A DNA stretch of 64,000 nucleotides from Anseranas semipalmata (GCA_013399115.1 VXAA01004389.1:443272-507271); one strand, 5' to 3'. Positions 1-38,351 are shown, counted from the stretch's first letter. A program made the numbers and translations. The notes: a model not told the origin generated them from the sequence alone.

Positions 1-2091
1 AAAGAAAAAGAAAAAGAAAAAGAAAAAGAAAAAGAGAACTTTAATTTAAAAGGGATGAGCAAAAATCAACAATGGGCTTAGGAAAATATTCAGAGACCAT
101 GCAGAAACCACTCCAAAGCAGAATTCTTGAATGTGGGGCTTGCTAAGACATGGGAAGATTCTCTGTGAAGTGATTGCAAGAATAACAAGAAACAAACCAA
201 AATATTCACACACACACACACACTTTTGTGTGAAAACAAACTAAATGGGAGAAAATAAAATCTATAAATGGATGCTTGGAATCCAGTTGAATTTTTTATT
301 TTATTCCAATGAAATTCTTCACAAGCTATTTCTGGAATATTTTATCCTAAATGTTGGCTTTTCAGTTTAAAACTATTGCTGTAACAAAATGTAGACTCCA
401 GTATTTTAAAACAATTAAAATCAGTAGAAATAGTACTTCTGCCATTGTCCTCCATTATTCTGATCCTTCTGCATAAAAGTGCATGAATGACACTAATATT
501 ATTTTGTGAACATTACAGTAAGTGTTAAGCATTTACTTATATTTATTTATTTAACAAATCCCCATGGTGACCTAAATAGACTTGGCCATCATGGTTGTGG
601 GCCAGAACTTTTAAATATCATGTTTTTGGCTTTCTTCCACTGGTTTCTTTCTCATTAACTTTCTTTATTTTCCTGTTACTTTGTTCAAAAAAAATCCTGA
701 ACAGAATGAAAGGAATCCATCAAACCAGCAGCACAAAGAATCTGTTGTTTCACTTTATCCCTTTCACAGTCATTTTGGAGAAACCAATGAATACTAATGT
801 TCTTATTAATACACACGTACAAACATACAACACCCAGACTCATGCTCTTAAGCCCCTCTGTGTTATGTGTGGCTTAAACTGCAAGGCATGAGGCCTGGTT
901 TCTATGGCACTCCAGAACAGTATACTGGAAATATTGCAACATCATCAGCCTTGCTTATTTTAAAATACAAATTTTCATTTATTTCTGTTCCTAAAGTAAA
1001 TAATATATTCTCTGCAGTAGTCCCACTGTCATTTAATTTGATCTGACATTGAATTTCTGTCAGGCTATCACCAAATTTTCTTTCTCTGATACGCTGCAGA
1101 GTTTAGTAATGAAAAACCTTAACTACTTTATGTTAAGGAAAGAATTCCTCAAAATATTTAACTGTGTTGACATGGAAATGTACCTGGTTATATTACACAG
1201 CTGTTACACCCCATTGGGAGGAATAAGACAGGTCATAAAACTCTTGGTTAATGCTTGACTATATCCATTTATGGGCATGCATGGTGTCGGACTGTGTTAG
1301 AAATTCAACAACCTTATGGTTGCTTTATATTCTTTTGTGTTCTTATCAGTATTTCTAGTCCTTATAAACAAGTGTGATGCCCCCTCATTCCCCTACCCCC
1401 ACCCCCCAAAAAAAAAGAAAAAAAAAGAAAGAAAAAAGAAGAAGAAGAGAGAGAAAAAAGTGAGAAAAAAAGCTGCAGATGAAATCAAAGAAATTCTTGG
1501 CATATCATGAAAGAAAATGACATTCAAGAGAAACTCAAGTAAGCAAATTCAGAACTGATCAAAGAGACTGTTTTATACAGCTACTCCTTTTCCTTAGAAC
1601 TGAAGGCTACAAGGCAGCACTAGGGCTACAGCTTGGAAAAAGGACTAAACATTCACCTGAATATTAAAATTATCTAGTTTTATATAGTAAATAGTAATAG
1701 TTTTTATAGTACGTAGCCTCATGCCTTATACATCGTCTATAAGGCATGTAAATCTTCCGTCTATCACTAGAGGGGAACTTTCCAGTTTATCCCATAAGTG
1801 CTGTTTATATGATTTTGGAGGAGGGAAAAGGTCAGATCCTTTGGTGGAGTACGTGTTGGGAATTGCTGGTGATGCAGTAGCTAATATGATGGACACCCCT
1901 CTGGGCTAATATGGCCTTTCCTATGTCTAGCTTTCTGCAGCAGAAGAGTGCTGGTTGGCCCAAGTTACACATTGTAAGATGTACACTTCTTCCTCCCAGA
2001 CTGTCTTGCTAGTCCACTAAGATCTGCTTTATTCAAATAATTAACTGAGAGTAAAAAGGTGAAATGATAAAAACGTGCACGTTGGTCTGAC
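1..2091 (-). other. SLC13A4 intron 2, partial
   Basis: This is the sequence 3' of exon 2 in gene orientation. It contains an AAAAAG-type repeat at 1-35, a short CA run near 210, and an A/GA-rich tract at about 1408-1471. I see no further SLC13A4 exon; the expected exon 3 product was not found on the minus strand. The short open frames here look accidental. Confidence 0.75.
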
Positions 2092-2220
2092 CTCACTGGA
2101 CTTCATGACTCCAAAAAGTGGATATAGGAAAGCAGGAATTAAGGCTGCTGCACCAAGAGGTACTGCTTCAGAAACCCAATATACAGCTGTCACGATCAGC
2201 ACATAGGCACATGAGGCTTC
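2092..2220 (-). CDS. SLC13A4: SLC13A4 coding exon 2
   Basis: The exon has 43 codons, residues 34-76, in phase 0 at both ends. It follows a CTCCCTACAG acceptor and ends before a GTCAGA donor, which is weaker than consensus. The product begins [20 protein letters not shown] and ends [13 protein letters not shown], forming the second hydrophobic region of the transporter. Nearly all residues match human SLC13A4; the differences I can see are conservative. The open frame runs past both splice sites, but the flanking residues do not match the family. Confidence 0.95.
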
Positions 2221-5200
2221 CTGTAGGGAGAAAGCACTGAGGTTACATGTTGCTGCCATACCACCTGCTGTGAAAACCTTTGTGAAGACGTTCATAGGAC
2301 GCATGAGGCTGAGGGTGTCTGGACTAAAAGAACTCAACAAGACTGCATAAGGACCTCCTAAACTGCAGCTTTTTGAGTGTGAAATCTAGGCTACCATTTG
2401 AAAGGCCAGTTCCTGAAGAATATGATGCTAATGAGAGGCTTTGCATGTAAACTAGGGCAAAACCTTGGGGTAACCTTGTTTATCAGCAAAATAATGGTTC
2501 CAAGTGCATTGATGGATTTCTTGGATTTCAATAACCCAATACTTACCAAACATTTATTCACGACTCCTCAGATTGGGCCTGTGGAGCCTGTGATATATCT
2601 ACCTGGTTTTTCCCCCAGTAATGGGCAAGTGCAGGAACTAGGATCAGATGAGAAAATTCACATTTGCTGTAGCATAGATAAAGCTACACAATGTCTCTTC
2701 TTGGAAATACTGTGAAAGTTTACTTTTTTAGACATTATAAAATCTTCACCTTTTTGTCAGTTGATTTTATTTTCTCAGGTAATTTCTGCAGACCTTTCCC
2801 TTGGGAAAAGGCTATGGTCCCAAAGGGCTTAGGGGACACTGGTTCAGTTAATCGAGCAAATTTGCTGCTGTCCAGGGTTTGGGGACATGAAGCCATGACA
2901 ATGTTGTGCTGAGCCTTCATGGAGAGCTGGTGAAAGATGGAGTAAGATGGCACCTCCCAAATATTTTTACAGGAAAACACAGTTAGTCCACTAAAGTCTT
3001 CTGGTCCACTTTTTAAATAGATATGTCTTTATTTATGGCATTCAGTAGGGCTCTCTTTAGGCTCAGTTTGCTCCGCCTAGAAACCTAAGAATATTTCCTG
3101 TTAATAATTACAGAAATTACCTTCAAGAAAAAGTTTTTATTTTCCTTTTCTCAAATTTGAAGCCAGATCCTGTATTGGGGTTATCTGGCAGTTCTACGGA
3201 AGCTGGTCTGCACTGATTTACACCAGCTATAAATTTACCTATTCTTCATCAGTCCCTGGATGTTTCATATGACCATATCAAGTCATATGGATTCACAGCT
3301 CAAAATGGCTATTGTTTAGAAAATTCACTGTTCATAAATGGCTATTTCACTGTGTTCAAATACAATTTCTTTACTTTTGTGTCCTGACTGGATGATTCCC
3401 AAATTAAGCAGATTTCAAGAAGTCACATAAGAAATTCCCACAGATCCTTGTGCAAATCAATGGGCATGTATGACACTCATTCTTTTTTTGCAAAGAGTTC
3501 TGTGAACAAAGCGGTAAAGTCTAGGGTAAGTCTACACAGAGACATGGATTCACTGGAATGAATCAATAACTTGTATTTAAATTCATGCCTATACATCTCC
3601 TTTTTACATTACCCCTAACGTACGAAGAGCCACATTCAATTGCTCCATTTTTTTTTTTTTAGTACAGCTTATGGTAATAACAGGCAGAACACATCTCAGA
3701 GAAAAGGTTAAGATAGATTGCTATGTGTCATTCCCTTGCTTAAAAATTGCAGCCAAGCTTACTTAGAAACTTGGGTTTACATTAGCTGCCAGACCTTGTT
3801 CTGACTCCTATTTCAGAAAAGTAAAACATTAAACAGTTCTAACTCAAGTAACAAGAGCTACAAAAATAACTGAAAAGGGGATGTCAGGAAAAATAATTTC
3901 CTTGAATAAGATAACGTCCAATGATTTTAGAGACTATTAAAACTATCTGTAATGCTATTAGATAAGTTGAGAAATTTGGCTCTGAATTGTTCTTTTATGG
4001 GTGGAAAAGTACACATACTTTCAAAGGTTCTGAAACATTCTGAACCACACAGAAACATGCATACTTCTTTCTGTTCTTTAATTATTACAGAAGAGTGTTT
4101 TAGGTTTTAAGGTAACCAAAACAGGTTTCCCTACTCCTCTATGATCGAGTCCTTCAACAAAATATTACACTAAAAGATTTTATTGCAGTTGTAGCTTCAT
4201 TGCTACCAAGACAAACCTATAAGAGAGACTAAAGAAGATTGTATTTGAATGAATGATTTTTTTTTTTTTTTTTTTAATATTCATGGATTATGGAGCATGC
4301 ATTTTATAAAATAGAATTGCTATACTGTTAGAAACTCTGAAGAACTGGTGTTCAGTCTCTAGCAGCTTGAAGTGACCACTCAATAAAAACAAACAATCAT
4401 GTTTCTGAATTAAAATGGAAATCATTTAAAAAAGTGAGATGACCAGGATTAGACATTTTTAGTAATCTCCATTAGGAAGACTAAACTATTTTAGGTATGA
4501 GTCACAGGACTGATTGGCTCATAAACATTAGCCAACTTGCTGATTAGTCAATTTTAACTGCATTTGACTTGGTGGTTAATATTCCACAGAGAGCAAAGTA
4601 TAGGGTCCTTTTTTCTGACCAAGTGATTATTTAATTTTTTTCATTTTTTTAACTCATTAATTTCTGCTAACAAACTACTGTGTATGCATGGGCTCTGTGT
4701 GATGTCCAGCAGTTTTGAGGAACAAACTCCTTTTTAATGAAACAACATTAATTTTTATTTTAAAGCAGTGCAGATATAATATCCAAGAGATGTATTTTGA
4801 CTAAATTACTAATGTTCATTTTATCCTAACCTGATCCCAAATTATTTTCTCCTTCCAAAAATATATTTGTCTTGAATCTCTTTGAGAATAGACTGTTATT
4901 CTTACTCTCTCTCTGTGTGTGTGTGTGTGTGTGTGGTGGCCGAGTAACAGTGGAAATGAAACAGGACAAAGGGAAGTTGCGTCTCTGTCAAAATCTAGCT
5001 GGGACAAGCACTAAGTCTTTGTGTTTCCTATTTCCTACTTTCACTATTTATCCTCTCAGTGCTCTAAACCAGCTCTTTTCCAACAGTAACTAAATTAATA
5101 TCTTCTATTGAATTGAATTGAATTGAATTTATATATTTAATTAATGGTTACCAGAGCTATAAAGTACTGGATTGAAGTAATAATGGTATCATAGAATCAT

Positions 5201-8200
5201 AGAATGGCCTGGGTCGAAAAGGACCTTAAAGATCGTCTAGTTTCAACCCCTCTGCTCTGGGCAGGGTTGCCAACCACTAGAACAGGCTGTCCAGAGCCAC
5301 ATCCAGCCTGGCCTTGAATGCCTCCAGGGATGGGGCAATCCACAATGGTATAATTTTGAATGTTTTCAGTCTTCTTGTTGTACAGCTGAAAATGAATTTT
5401 AAGCCCACCTAAGGGCTTGAAGCAGACAATAGGAAAACACAGTGTAGAGAGTTCATATGTGGTGGTTGGAGGGACTACCACCTACTTTCAATCAGTCACT
5501 TAGGGAAACAGAAGAGATGAACCAAAAGGAAGCCATAACTAAAACTTCCACGAGGGTCATGCATTAAACAGTTGTAACTAAAGTATCTGAGGATCTCATA
5601 GTGATTGAAAACAAACTCTGGATTAAACATTTGCCCACTTAAGTTGTGCAATGCATACCTTGCATGCAGGCATGTGGTTGAGCTGTGCAAAGAAAAGGTA
5701 GTCCAGCCTCTGGTCTGCCACCTTTGAGCTGTTAGGATCACACTGTTAATTCCCTCCCTTCAGCTTGTGTACATAAAAACAAAGGTAAATGAAAATATGC
5801 CATCTGTGGCTGTTCAGAGCATGTTCTGTGCATCAGGGTCCATCCCACTGATGTAGAATGTCAAGGTGTCAGCATCACCTGATGCTTCAGGTCTCACAGC
5901 TTACAGAATCTCTTGCTTCCTTTTGAGGAACCATCCATGGGTCCTTGATTGGGCACAGGATCAGTGGTCTCAGGAGACCTTGCCTACTACTGACTCTATT
6001 GATATGGCCTACTCTATGGTATCACCAGTGGCTTTACGAAAAAATGTAGATAAAGAAAAAAAATGAGGTAGAAATACTCCCCCATCACTGTTAACAATGA
6101 GGGAAATTAAGACATAATGAAAAAGACCCACAGCCTGGAAAGTATAGGTTGTTTTTTTTTTTCTGTTTGTGTCATGGCCTGAAAGGTACTTATGAGTGTC
6201 CCAAACCTGCTGTAAAAGTCATAGTTCAGGTATAAATTTTGGAAAGGAAGAAGAATTCAAACAAATTTTCTCAGGTTTATTTTTTATCCAACCATTTTTT
6301 GTCACAAAATACTAGAAAAGAACATGTGGACACTACTCCCATAAACCATATCTACAAGCAGTTTACAGTCCTCATGCTCCCTTTGATGTACATAACACGT
6401 TATGGTATTTTGACATTTTCAGAGTTGTGCTGATATCATCAAAGATGCAAGCTGAAATGCAAATATAATCCGCATAGTAATTCTGATCTCTTTAAGACAG
6501 AAAACCACTATAATTGTCTGCTAAGTGAAAATATAAATCAGCAGGCAGCAAATTTAATCTTCAGGTTTAAGAAGTAATCTTAGTCAATGGGTTTTAATAA
6601 AGTAAATACTACACTAAAGCACTTGAATAGTGTCCTGTCAACTGAGTTTATTAGGTGTAGATGTTTTCTTAATGGCGTTATAAACATTGGTCCAGCTCTT
6701 GGTCAGATTCACAGCTATGCTTTACCATCTGCAGTCATTCACTTCTATGCAAAGTGAGTCTAAAACATCATCTGATGACTTTTCATATCACTTTGCAGTA
6801 AAGCAACACTACAAGGTGCAGAATAACAGTGCAGAGGAACACATATTGTGTAATTGCAATTCTTGCAGCAATACTGTCAGTGAACTTCTGTTTCAAAACC
6901 CATACGATGCTATTACAATTCCCTTGGTTATTAGAGTTACCTTATTATATCTTGTGCTTCTGACTCCAGTAGTGTGTGAACATGAGTAACATCTTTAAGT
7001 GCAGTGAATCTCGTGTTGCCTAAGAGAGGTTCTCAAGGGATATGAAGCATGCTGCAGTTATAGTGCCATACAAGCATGTCACGGAAAATCTGTTCTTTAT
7101 GTTGCCCTTTAAATGACGCTGGGGGAGATGAAACCCTTTTAAAAACAAGTTTCTGTAAAAACTTGGGCCTTACTGTTCTCTGGAGAAATCATGATTGTCT
7201 GTCATTCATTCCCTCTCAGACAGAAGAGATGAAAAGCGCAGCTGAGATATACGTTGAAGTTCAGAGCAGGAAAACTCATTCAAACTGCAACATATAATTC
7301 ACTGGTGTAGTAACATTTCCTTTCTGTGAATCCCGTTTTTCTTTCCAAACAAAAGCCTATAGTTTTAATTTTGAAAACTGGTATATGATTTCTAATCCTT
7401 TGCATTTCTATTTGATAAAGTAGTAATATTCATAAATCCTCTGGTGCTAGAAGGAAGAATTACTCTTTAGCAAGGTAGAGGAAGGAATGGAAATTGCTGC
7501 ATCATTTGGCCAAATTTATGTCTAGCTCTGTGGAAGCCACAGCTGCAGAATTTTTAATACATTGCAAATGCTGGTAAGTTAAATGTCACCATCTCTATAA
7601 GGTAGGAAAGCATTGTTATTTTATATTTGACAACTGCAGAGGCATGCATAGAGAAGAGTTAACCACATAGCCAATAGCTCAACTCAGTAACTCCAAAACA
7701 GTGTCAGAAATACACCAGAGAATCTCCCATTCCCTGGTCTGTGTGTTAAGCACAGATTATTCCCTCCTTTGTGTTGTTGTGTATGTCTCTGACCCATCAT
7801 TTATTAGCCAATGCCAGAACTGCAATGTTTCGGTAGAGGTGCCTACACTTGCTTTAGAGTGGTGGATGCCATGTTTGGTCCTACATGTCTGTCATTGAGT
7901 CCTAGCTCCTGGCTCACTTGAATAGCTGTCCTACAAACTCACACCAAATTTAAAGTCCTTCCATGCATACTTGTTACTAAAGACTAAAATACTGGAAGTA
8001 TTCATTTTAAACACCTCTCCCTAAAGAAAATTTTATTGGGCATGTTTGTTCTGTTTTCCACTTCCACACACACACTATTGTAGAAAATGAAGAGATACAA
8101 TATCTCTGCCTTAAAATAGTGCTTCACCTGGTTCTTCAGCTCTGCTTGTGACATTACTCGTGGTAGCTCTGGTCGTTACTGCAATGACTGCTCAATGACT

Positions 8201-8671
8201 TGTATTTCACAGTACTTCAAATTTGAGTCCTTGATATTTCTAAGAGCAATGGTTTTTTTTTAGGTCACAGAATCACAGAATCACAAAATCACTTAGGTTG
8301 GAAGAGACCTCCAAGATCACCTGGTCCAACCTATGACCTAACACTAGCAGGTCCTCCACTAAACCATATCACTACGCTCTACATCTAAACGTCTTTTGAA
8401 GACCTCCAGGGATGGTGACTCAACCACTTCCCTGGGCAGCCTGTTCCAATACCTAACAACCCTTTCAGTAAAGAAGGTCCTTGCCTTTCTTTTTGACTGC
8501 TGCAGGTATATCCAGCAAGACTGCCTACTGTACTCAGAGGTTTTGTTAAAAAGAAAATGAAAATGTACTTACACTGCTGGGGTATAAGAGTGGCAGAGGA
8601 AGCAGCAGAAGTGGAATGAGAACAACAATCCAGAGATTTCTGGATCGGAGAATCTCCTTCACCACTGCCAT
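2092..8671 (-). CDS. SLC13A4: SLC13A4, 5' part (coding exons 1-2; sodium/sulfate cotransporter NaS2)
   Basis: This is the start of a solute carrier 13 family gene, read as complement of 8573-8671 joined to 2092-2220 (76 codons). The family imports sulfate or dicarboxylates with sodium across the plasma membrane; SLC13A4 is the NaS2 sulfate transporter. The two exons join in phase 0. Their product aligns without gaps to the human SLC13A4 N-terminus as I remember it, including the shared PLLLLPLP segment, the PSS|EASCAYV exon junction and [14 protein letters not shown]. NaDC1 (SLC13A2) is clearly less similar. The human protein is a little over 600 residues, so most of the gene, starting with exon 3, lies left of position 1. 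Intron 1 is 2221-8572. Identification rests on recalled sequence, not a search, but the match is strong. Confidence 0.93.
4905..4936. repeat. (TC)n/(TG)n microsatellite
   Basis: A few CT units pass into about eleven TG units inside SLC13A4 intron 1. The small open frames across it on both strands are low-complexity artefacts. Confidence 0.9.
5188..5343 (-). mobile_element. CR1 LINE 3' fragment
   Basis: The sequence starts with the reverse complement of the CR1 terminal repeat (ATCATAGAATCATAGAATGG). It continues with the usual avian CR1 tail read backwards: a GGACCTTAAAGATC block, CCAACCACTAGAACAGGCTG, and CTCCAGGGATGGGGC. It is a 5'-truncated copy of about 156 bp in the same orientation as SLC13A4. 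It has no coding capacity. Confidence 0.92.
8265..8485 (-). mobile_element. CR1 LINE 3' fragment
   Basis: Three imperfect TCACAGAA-type units are followed by GGTTGGAAGAGACCTCCAAG, CTGGTCCAACC, CTCCAGGGATGGTGACTC and CCTGGGCAGCCTGTTCC. This is the reverse complement of an avian CR1 3' end. It lies about 90 bp inside intron 1 from SLC13A4 exon 1, in the gene's orientation. It belongs to a different CR1 variant from the copy at 5188. Confidence 0.93.
8573..8671 (-). CDS. SLC13A4: SLC13A4 coding exon 1
   Basis: The exon has 33 codons, from the ATG at 8669-8671 to a GTAAGT donor just after 8573, ending in phase 0. The product starts [14 protein letters not shown] and then has a hydrophobic stretch at about residues 14-30 ([15 protein letters not shown]), the first membrane segment of the family. 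The start is well defined: an in-frame TAA lies two codons upstream (8678-8680) and no other in-frame ATG follows it before this one. The length equals that of the human exon as I recall it. Confidence 0.93.
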
Positions 8672-8680
8672 ACTCCTTTA

Positions 8681-8803
8681 CTTCCTGGTGGCTTTCTTCT
8701 CTTTGGGTTTCTTCTTGGGTTCCTCAGATAGTCCAGTTTCCACTCCACGTTTCCCTTCGCCTTTGCCTGGATTTCCCTGAAATGGCTCTCTTTGCCTTGT
8801 TTC
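8681..8803 (-). promoter_or_regulatory. SLC13A4: Probable SLC13A4 5' UTR, purine-rich in the sense direction
   Basis: Directly upstream of the SLC13A4 start the minus strand is rich in AAG, GAA and AAA. It stays open for 41 codons in the frame of the gene, without an ATG, up to a TAA two codons before the start. I see no convincing TATA box or CpG island. The transcription start cannot be placed. I call it 5' UTR or proximal promoter only by position. Confidence 0.4.
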
Positions 8804-9261
8804 CTATTTTCACTGAATCAACTCAAATAGCTTTCTTAATTTGCTTATTCTTCAGTCTGTTGTTTTGAAAAGAAAACCTAATTATTTTTCTATTAAAAAA
8901 GCAGTCAGTTTACGTAGGGCTCACCAGCACATCCAGCTGATTATCATACCATAACATGTAGAGGTTTGTAAGTTGGAGCATAGTGATCTTTTGACAATTT
9001 TTCTTTTTAATTCAGAATCACAGTTATAGCTGTGTTTCATCCTTATCCCTATGTTTTGAAATTTTTTCTTCCATCATCTGATTTCCAGCAATGTAATTCT
9101 TGTTTTCGTAGACTTGGTGGGGTATCTTTTGGGATGCTTCTTCTTCTCCTGTTAACTAGTCTGAATTTTGCAAATATAGGTTTCTTTTCTGCTGGAAAAT
9201 TATTAATACTAAAAACTTATCATTCACTGCACAGAAAAAAACTCGTTGGTATTCTTTCTCA

Positions 9262-9325
9262 ATCAAACAAACAAGCAAACAAAAAAACATAAACAAAACA
9301 AAACAAAAAAACAAACAATCAAACC
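9262..9325. repeat. A-rich (AAAC)n simple repeat
   Basis: Degenerate AAAC/AAAAC units make up this low-complexity tract. Open frames across it are not genes. Confidence 0.85.
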
Positions 9326-12300
9326 CCCCTTACTCCAGCTCCTTATATTCTGCTCTGTTCAGATTATGTCTCTTTGCTGTAGTTTTGGCTTCTACTTTGA
9401 ATCTGCCTTTAGCCTACTTTTGCCCTGAGCTTGGAATTCAAAGGGCAGCAATTCCAACACAGATTATGCTTGGTCTCAAGATATAAAAAAAATTCTTAAA
9501 AGTTTTTTTGCAACTCTAATCCACCAATGAGGACTGCAAAAGGCTGTAATTGCTCCACCCATTATCCAAAACTCACTCAGAAAATTTGAGAAAATCAGCA
9601 GTCTCCTCTGACACACACACAAATATGCAAGAAGACTTTTTTTTTTTTTTTTTTCAGTTGATGAACAGGTTGTTATTGTTTCAGGTCCCCAGTACTGATA
9701 AACAAATAATCATTGCTTTCTGGACAGTATCTTTTGTCTTTCATGCTTCTTCCATCTTGACCTGTGAATACCACTTATTCATAAAGCATGGGCTAATCTC
9801 TGCACTGATTCAGGTGACATCAGTAACAGTAGAATCCAGGCTCAAATTCAGATTTTTTAGGCTTTCTACTCTGGTATTCTATTGGAGGAACATTTCTACA
9901 GCTCTGCTGTGGTTAATGGTCTTTGTGGAACAGAAAGTACTGGCAATTTATGAGTGAGTCCATTGACCCAGGTACAACCTGTAGACGTCCATTTGCCCTG
10001 CATCTCATAGGAAGCTGCACACCTAAGGTTTTCCATGCTCCCAAACCTATTCAGCTTGCCTATTGTCTACCCACACTCTGCTAGGCAGACGGAAACTGAG
10101 CTCCCCAAGCTGAGCTGGGATGCTTCTGCGACACTGAGTCCTGGAGAGCTGGCAAAGGCAGACCTTTGCCAGAGAAGACTGCCTCAGCGTAGGAGTCTGA
10201 TGTGCAGCATGAATTCTTCCCAAACTTCATAATTGTATCTGAGGCTGTGTAATATTTCTATGCCTTGAGACTGCCGTCAAGCAACAGCACCTTGAGAGCC
10301 TTCAGGTAAGTTTAGCAATTAGATCTGGAAACAAAAATGTAATTAATATGAAGAATTTGGGTTGGACAATCCAGCCAGGGAATTCATGCCTGTTTTTGGC
10401 AGTTGTTTCAGAAAAAAAAAAAAAGAGAGAGAATGATTAAAATACTCAAAACATTAAATAATGTTTTATTTTAAATGAACAAAAATATGCTTTATTTCAC
10501 TTTTTCATGATCTGGAATTTCAAAGCGTGGATGAAAGATTCTATTTAGAGGCAATGACTCTTTACCCCATGAAAGAAGGACCATCTATAAACCTGACTCA
10601 GTCTGAAGAAATGAGAAGCAAGCTGAGCCAGAGATAGCCAACAGTCTTCTCTCTCTCTTTCTCTTTTAGGATCAGACAACCTGCACCTGCATCTTAAGCA
10701 ATACTGAGGGATGGAAGCTGCCCTAAACCCAGAGATCTGCCCTGAGGCAGAGTGCTCCTTCCCACATGAACTCTGGAAAAAGGAGGCATCCTCATTCCCA
10801 TTTATTAGCTCCTCCTGCCCATTAAATGGAAGAGCTATGCCCCTTTCTCTCCTGTACCATTGATTGCACAAAGAGTTTCACAGATTGAGATAACCAGTTT
10901 TCCTTGCTGCCAGTTGCTAAATAGCAAATCTGCTACTGAAATCAATACAATGGATAAACAATTAGTTTTATGTAGGATATATTTATTATTACATTAATGG
11001 TTTTCTGTTAAATTAACTTGGGCAGTCAAAGCACATTCCTGAGGAATAAATCTCTTTTCGTACACTACACAGAGTAATGGGAGGGGTGAAACAAACTTAG
11101 AAAGACTTTATTATCTGTTGAGGAGATAAAGGTTTCAATTACAAATTTGTAAGGTATGTATACCATTGGGGATGACTGGGTGTTCAAAACTGTCTGTAAT
11201 TCTTTTCCCAAGGGCCAATGATGCTGATGATTGAACCCTGACTGCTGTACAGTTCTGTCGTGGGGTGAGGAGGGTGGCTGGGAAGTATTTCTCTGGATGA
11301 TCACTGCCAGCAATTAATACTTGCTGTGGTGCTCTTTCCTGTTATCTTTGCAGATTTGGAATCACTGGCTGTAAGGGACTTATGAGCTGCCGTGGTTCCA
11401 GGCTCTTCCAGCAAGCAGTGCTTCAGGGAGCCAAGAATCAGCAGAGCTGGAAAGACAGGAATGTGCTGGCATTCCCCCTCCCTCTGTTTATAAAGCATGG
11501 GGTGGGAAGAAAACACAAACAGATCAACAGTGTTTATGCTGAAGGCTTTAAAAGGCATGTGAGTTGTAGCACAAGGCTGCTTTGAGGGTGCTGAACCATG
11601 TGTGCAAGTACAGAAAATGGAGATATTTGTGGCTTATAGCTTTGTGGCTGTGTTCAGTTTCCTTTACTGTATGCCAGCCAGGCTTTGAAAATGGCCAACA
11701 AAAGTCTTCAGGTATAAAAATGCACCTACACATATGTGCGTATACATGCAACAGTGTATACCCATGCATAATCATACTGAAACTGCTAGAGAAGAACAGG
11801 ATTGACTCTGACTTTTATATGCCCTTTGTCCATCTGCTTATGCCATTTCCAGCCTGCCCTAAGGCTGCTATGGGGCCACATCCCCATGGGTGATTGCCAA
11901 ACCCAGTATGCTCTGACTGCTTGCAGTGTTGCTCTTTGCTGCAACCAGGTGGTGCTGGATGGACTTTTTCAGCTCCAGTCCTTGGAGTGTCCTTGTTAAA
12001 GGACATGGAGTTTATTGTTCCTGCTGTTCAAGTGATGCAGAAGCAATTAAACATGCCTCAGAACTGGGTTTGGGGTCCTCAACTGCACTTTACAGCCTCA
12101 GATTTTTGTGATTTGGACCCATCTCCTTAAGATATTTTATAAACAGAGAGATAGAGAGTGCTGGCATGAAAGGATGAAATATGCTCAGGTGTTTTCCCGT
12201 GCTCTGGAAGAAGAAACGTGTCTAATACCAATGGAGAAACAGCATTTGTATAACTTGTTGACAAAAATTACAGGGTTTGCTGTAGAAAAGTTTGGCTCTT

Positions 12301-12555
12301 TCATTGCTAGTCACCTGTGTCAGAAGATATATCTCCTTTTCCTGTCCATTACAGCCACATCTTCCACGATTTCTTTTTTTTTTCCAGTTTCCAATAATCT
12401 GTTGCACTACTTCTACAAACAGGTTTTGCTATAAACAAGTACTCTCTTTCCTCTGCTCCCAAATTCGTGATTTCTACCACTGGACTAGTGAACAGCCATT
12501 ACTGCTAGATGGTCAGATATAATTGTTCCCTGAGTGAACAAATAGGATTCTTCCA

Positions 12556-12604
12556 TGCACATACACGCACACACATGCACAAACATACACACACATATAC
12601 ACAG
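12556..12604. repeat. (CA)n-like imperfect microsatellite
   Basis: Interrupted CA/ATAC/GCAC units extend over about 49 bp. Confidence 0.8.
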
Positions 12605-13551
12605 GTGAACAGTATAATTTACAATCAAAAATGAGCCACACTGATGAATTCAGCACCAGGTATGTTTTAATCCACCTTCTTCCGTTGCCTCAGAGGGATT
12701 CTGAAGCACTGGTTTAGATGATCTGTGTCCAAGTGATAGAATCAGGAAAATATTGTCTGTTAATAATACTGTTAAATTAAACAGGGCTTTTGTCTTGCCT
12801 TTGACTCTAGTGAGGAAAAATCCATGTTCCGTTCAAAAACAAAGGAGCAGAAACAAAGTCATGTGCAAATAGTGAAAGAATCATTGCAGACTGTTTGGGA
12901 GGGCAGTTCTGGGGAGCAGGGAATATTTTCACAGGCATTGCTTGTTGCTGATGTTCACAATGCCCTTTGTCTTCTGCAAATGTTATTGTGATTAAAAACC
13001 GGCTCAGACAAATGAAGTAAGACAGTGCTTATTTACAAGAATATTTGGAATTAATATATTTGCTATAATTTCTGGAGGCTGACAGTTATGAATCCTCTTC
13101 CTTTTATGGAGGGCCTTTGCATCTCTTTTTAATATTCATTTACTAGGCAGCTGAAATATGAACTTTTTCCCCCAGCTAGGAAAGCAGCATTCTCCAGCAC
13201 ATACACATAAGTATGTGAGCATAAGCATCCTGTACTTATGTACTGTTTATAGGAAACATACAGATTAGATAAAGACATATCTGTCTGGGATATACACCAG
13301 ACTCCCGTATTTTCCAGTCACAGAACATGCCTCTAAGCCAGCACAAAAACAAATTCTGGGGACTGAAAATAACATTTTTCCCCATTTAACTTGTATCTAT
13401 AAAGTGGATTCCACAAGAGGGAGCTAGAAAACAAATAATCTTTCATGAAGCAGGCTATTAAACTCTTTATAGAATAAAGTGGTGGACGTGCTACGTGTGT
13501 CCTTTATCAACCAGAAGAGATGGCTGAGTTGTTGTTGTATCAAGTCTCCTA

Positions 13552-38351
<24,800 letters not shown>

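Larger units (their letters stand above)
2221..8572 (-). other. SLC13A4 intron 1
   Basis: This 6.35-kb intron lies between the two coding exons, with a GTAAGT donor and CTCCCTACAG acceptor in gene orientation. It holds two CR1 fragments (5188-5343 and about 8265-8485), a poly-T at 4257-4275, a TG run at about 4905-4936 and a short GAATT repeat near 5106. I recognise nothing else. Confidence 0.85.
8804..13551. other. Intergenic region between SLC13A4 and FAM180A
   Basis: This 4.7-kb interval lies between the SLC13A4 5' side and the FAM180A stop codon. It should contain the FAM180A 3' UTR. Candidate minus-strand poly(A) signals are ATTAAA at 13128-13133 and AATAAA at 12011-12016, but I cannot choose between them. 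It also holds an A-rich ACAAA tract at about 9262-9325, a poly-T near 9637-9654 and a CA-rich tract at about 12556-12604. I see no other gene. Confidence 0.6.

Noticed and set aside
1316..1510. Lys-rich plus-strand frame
   Set aside because: It is a translation of an A/GA-rich low-complexity tract.
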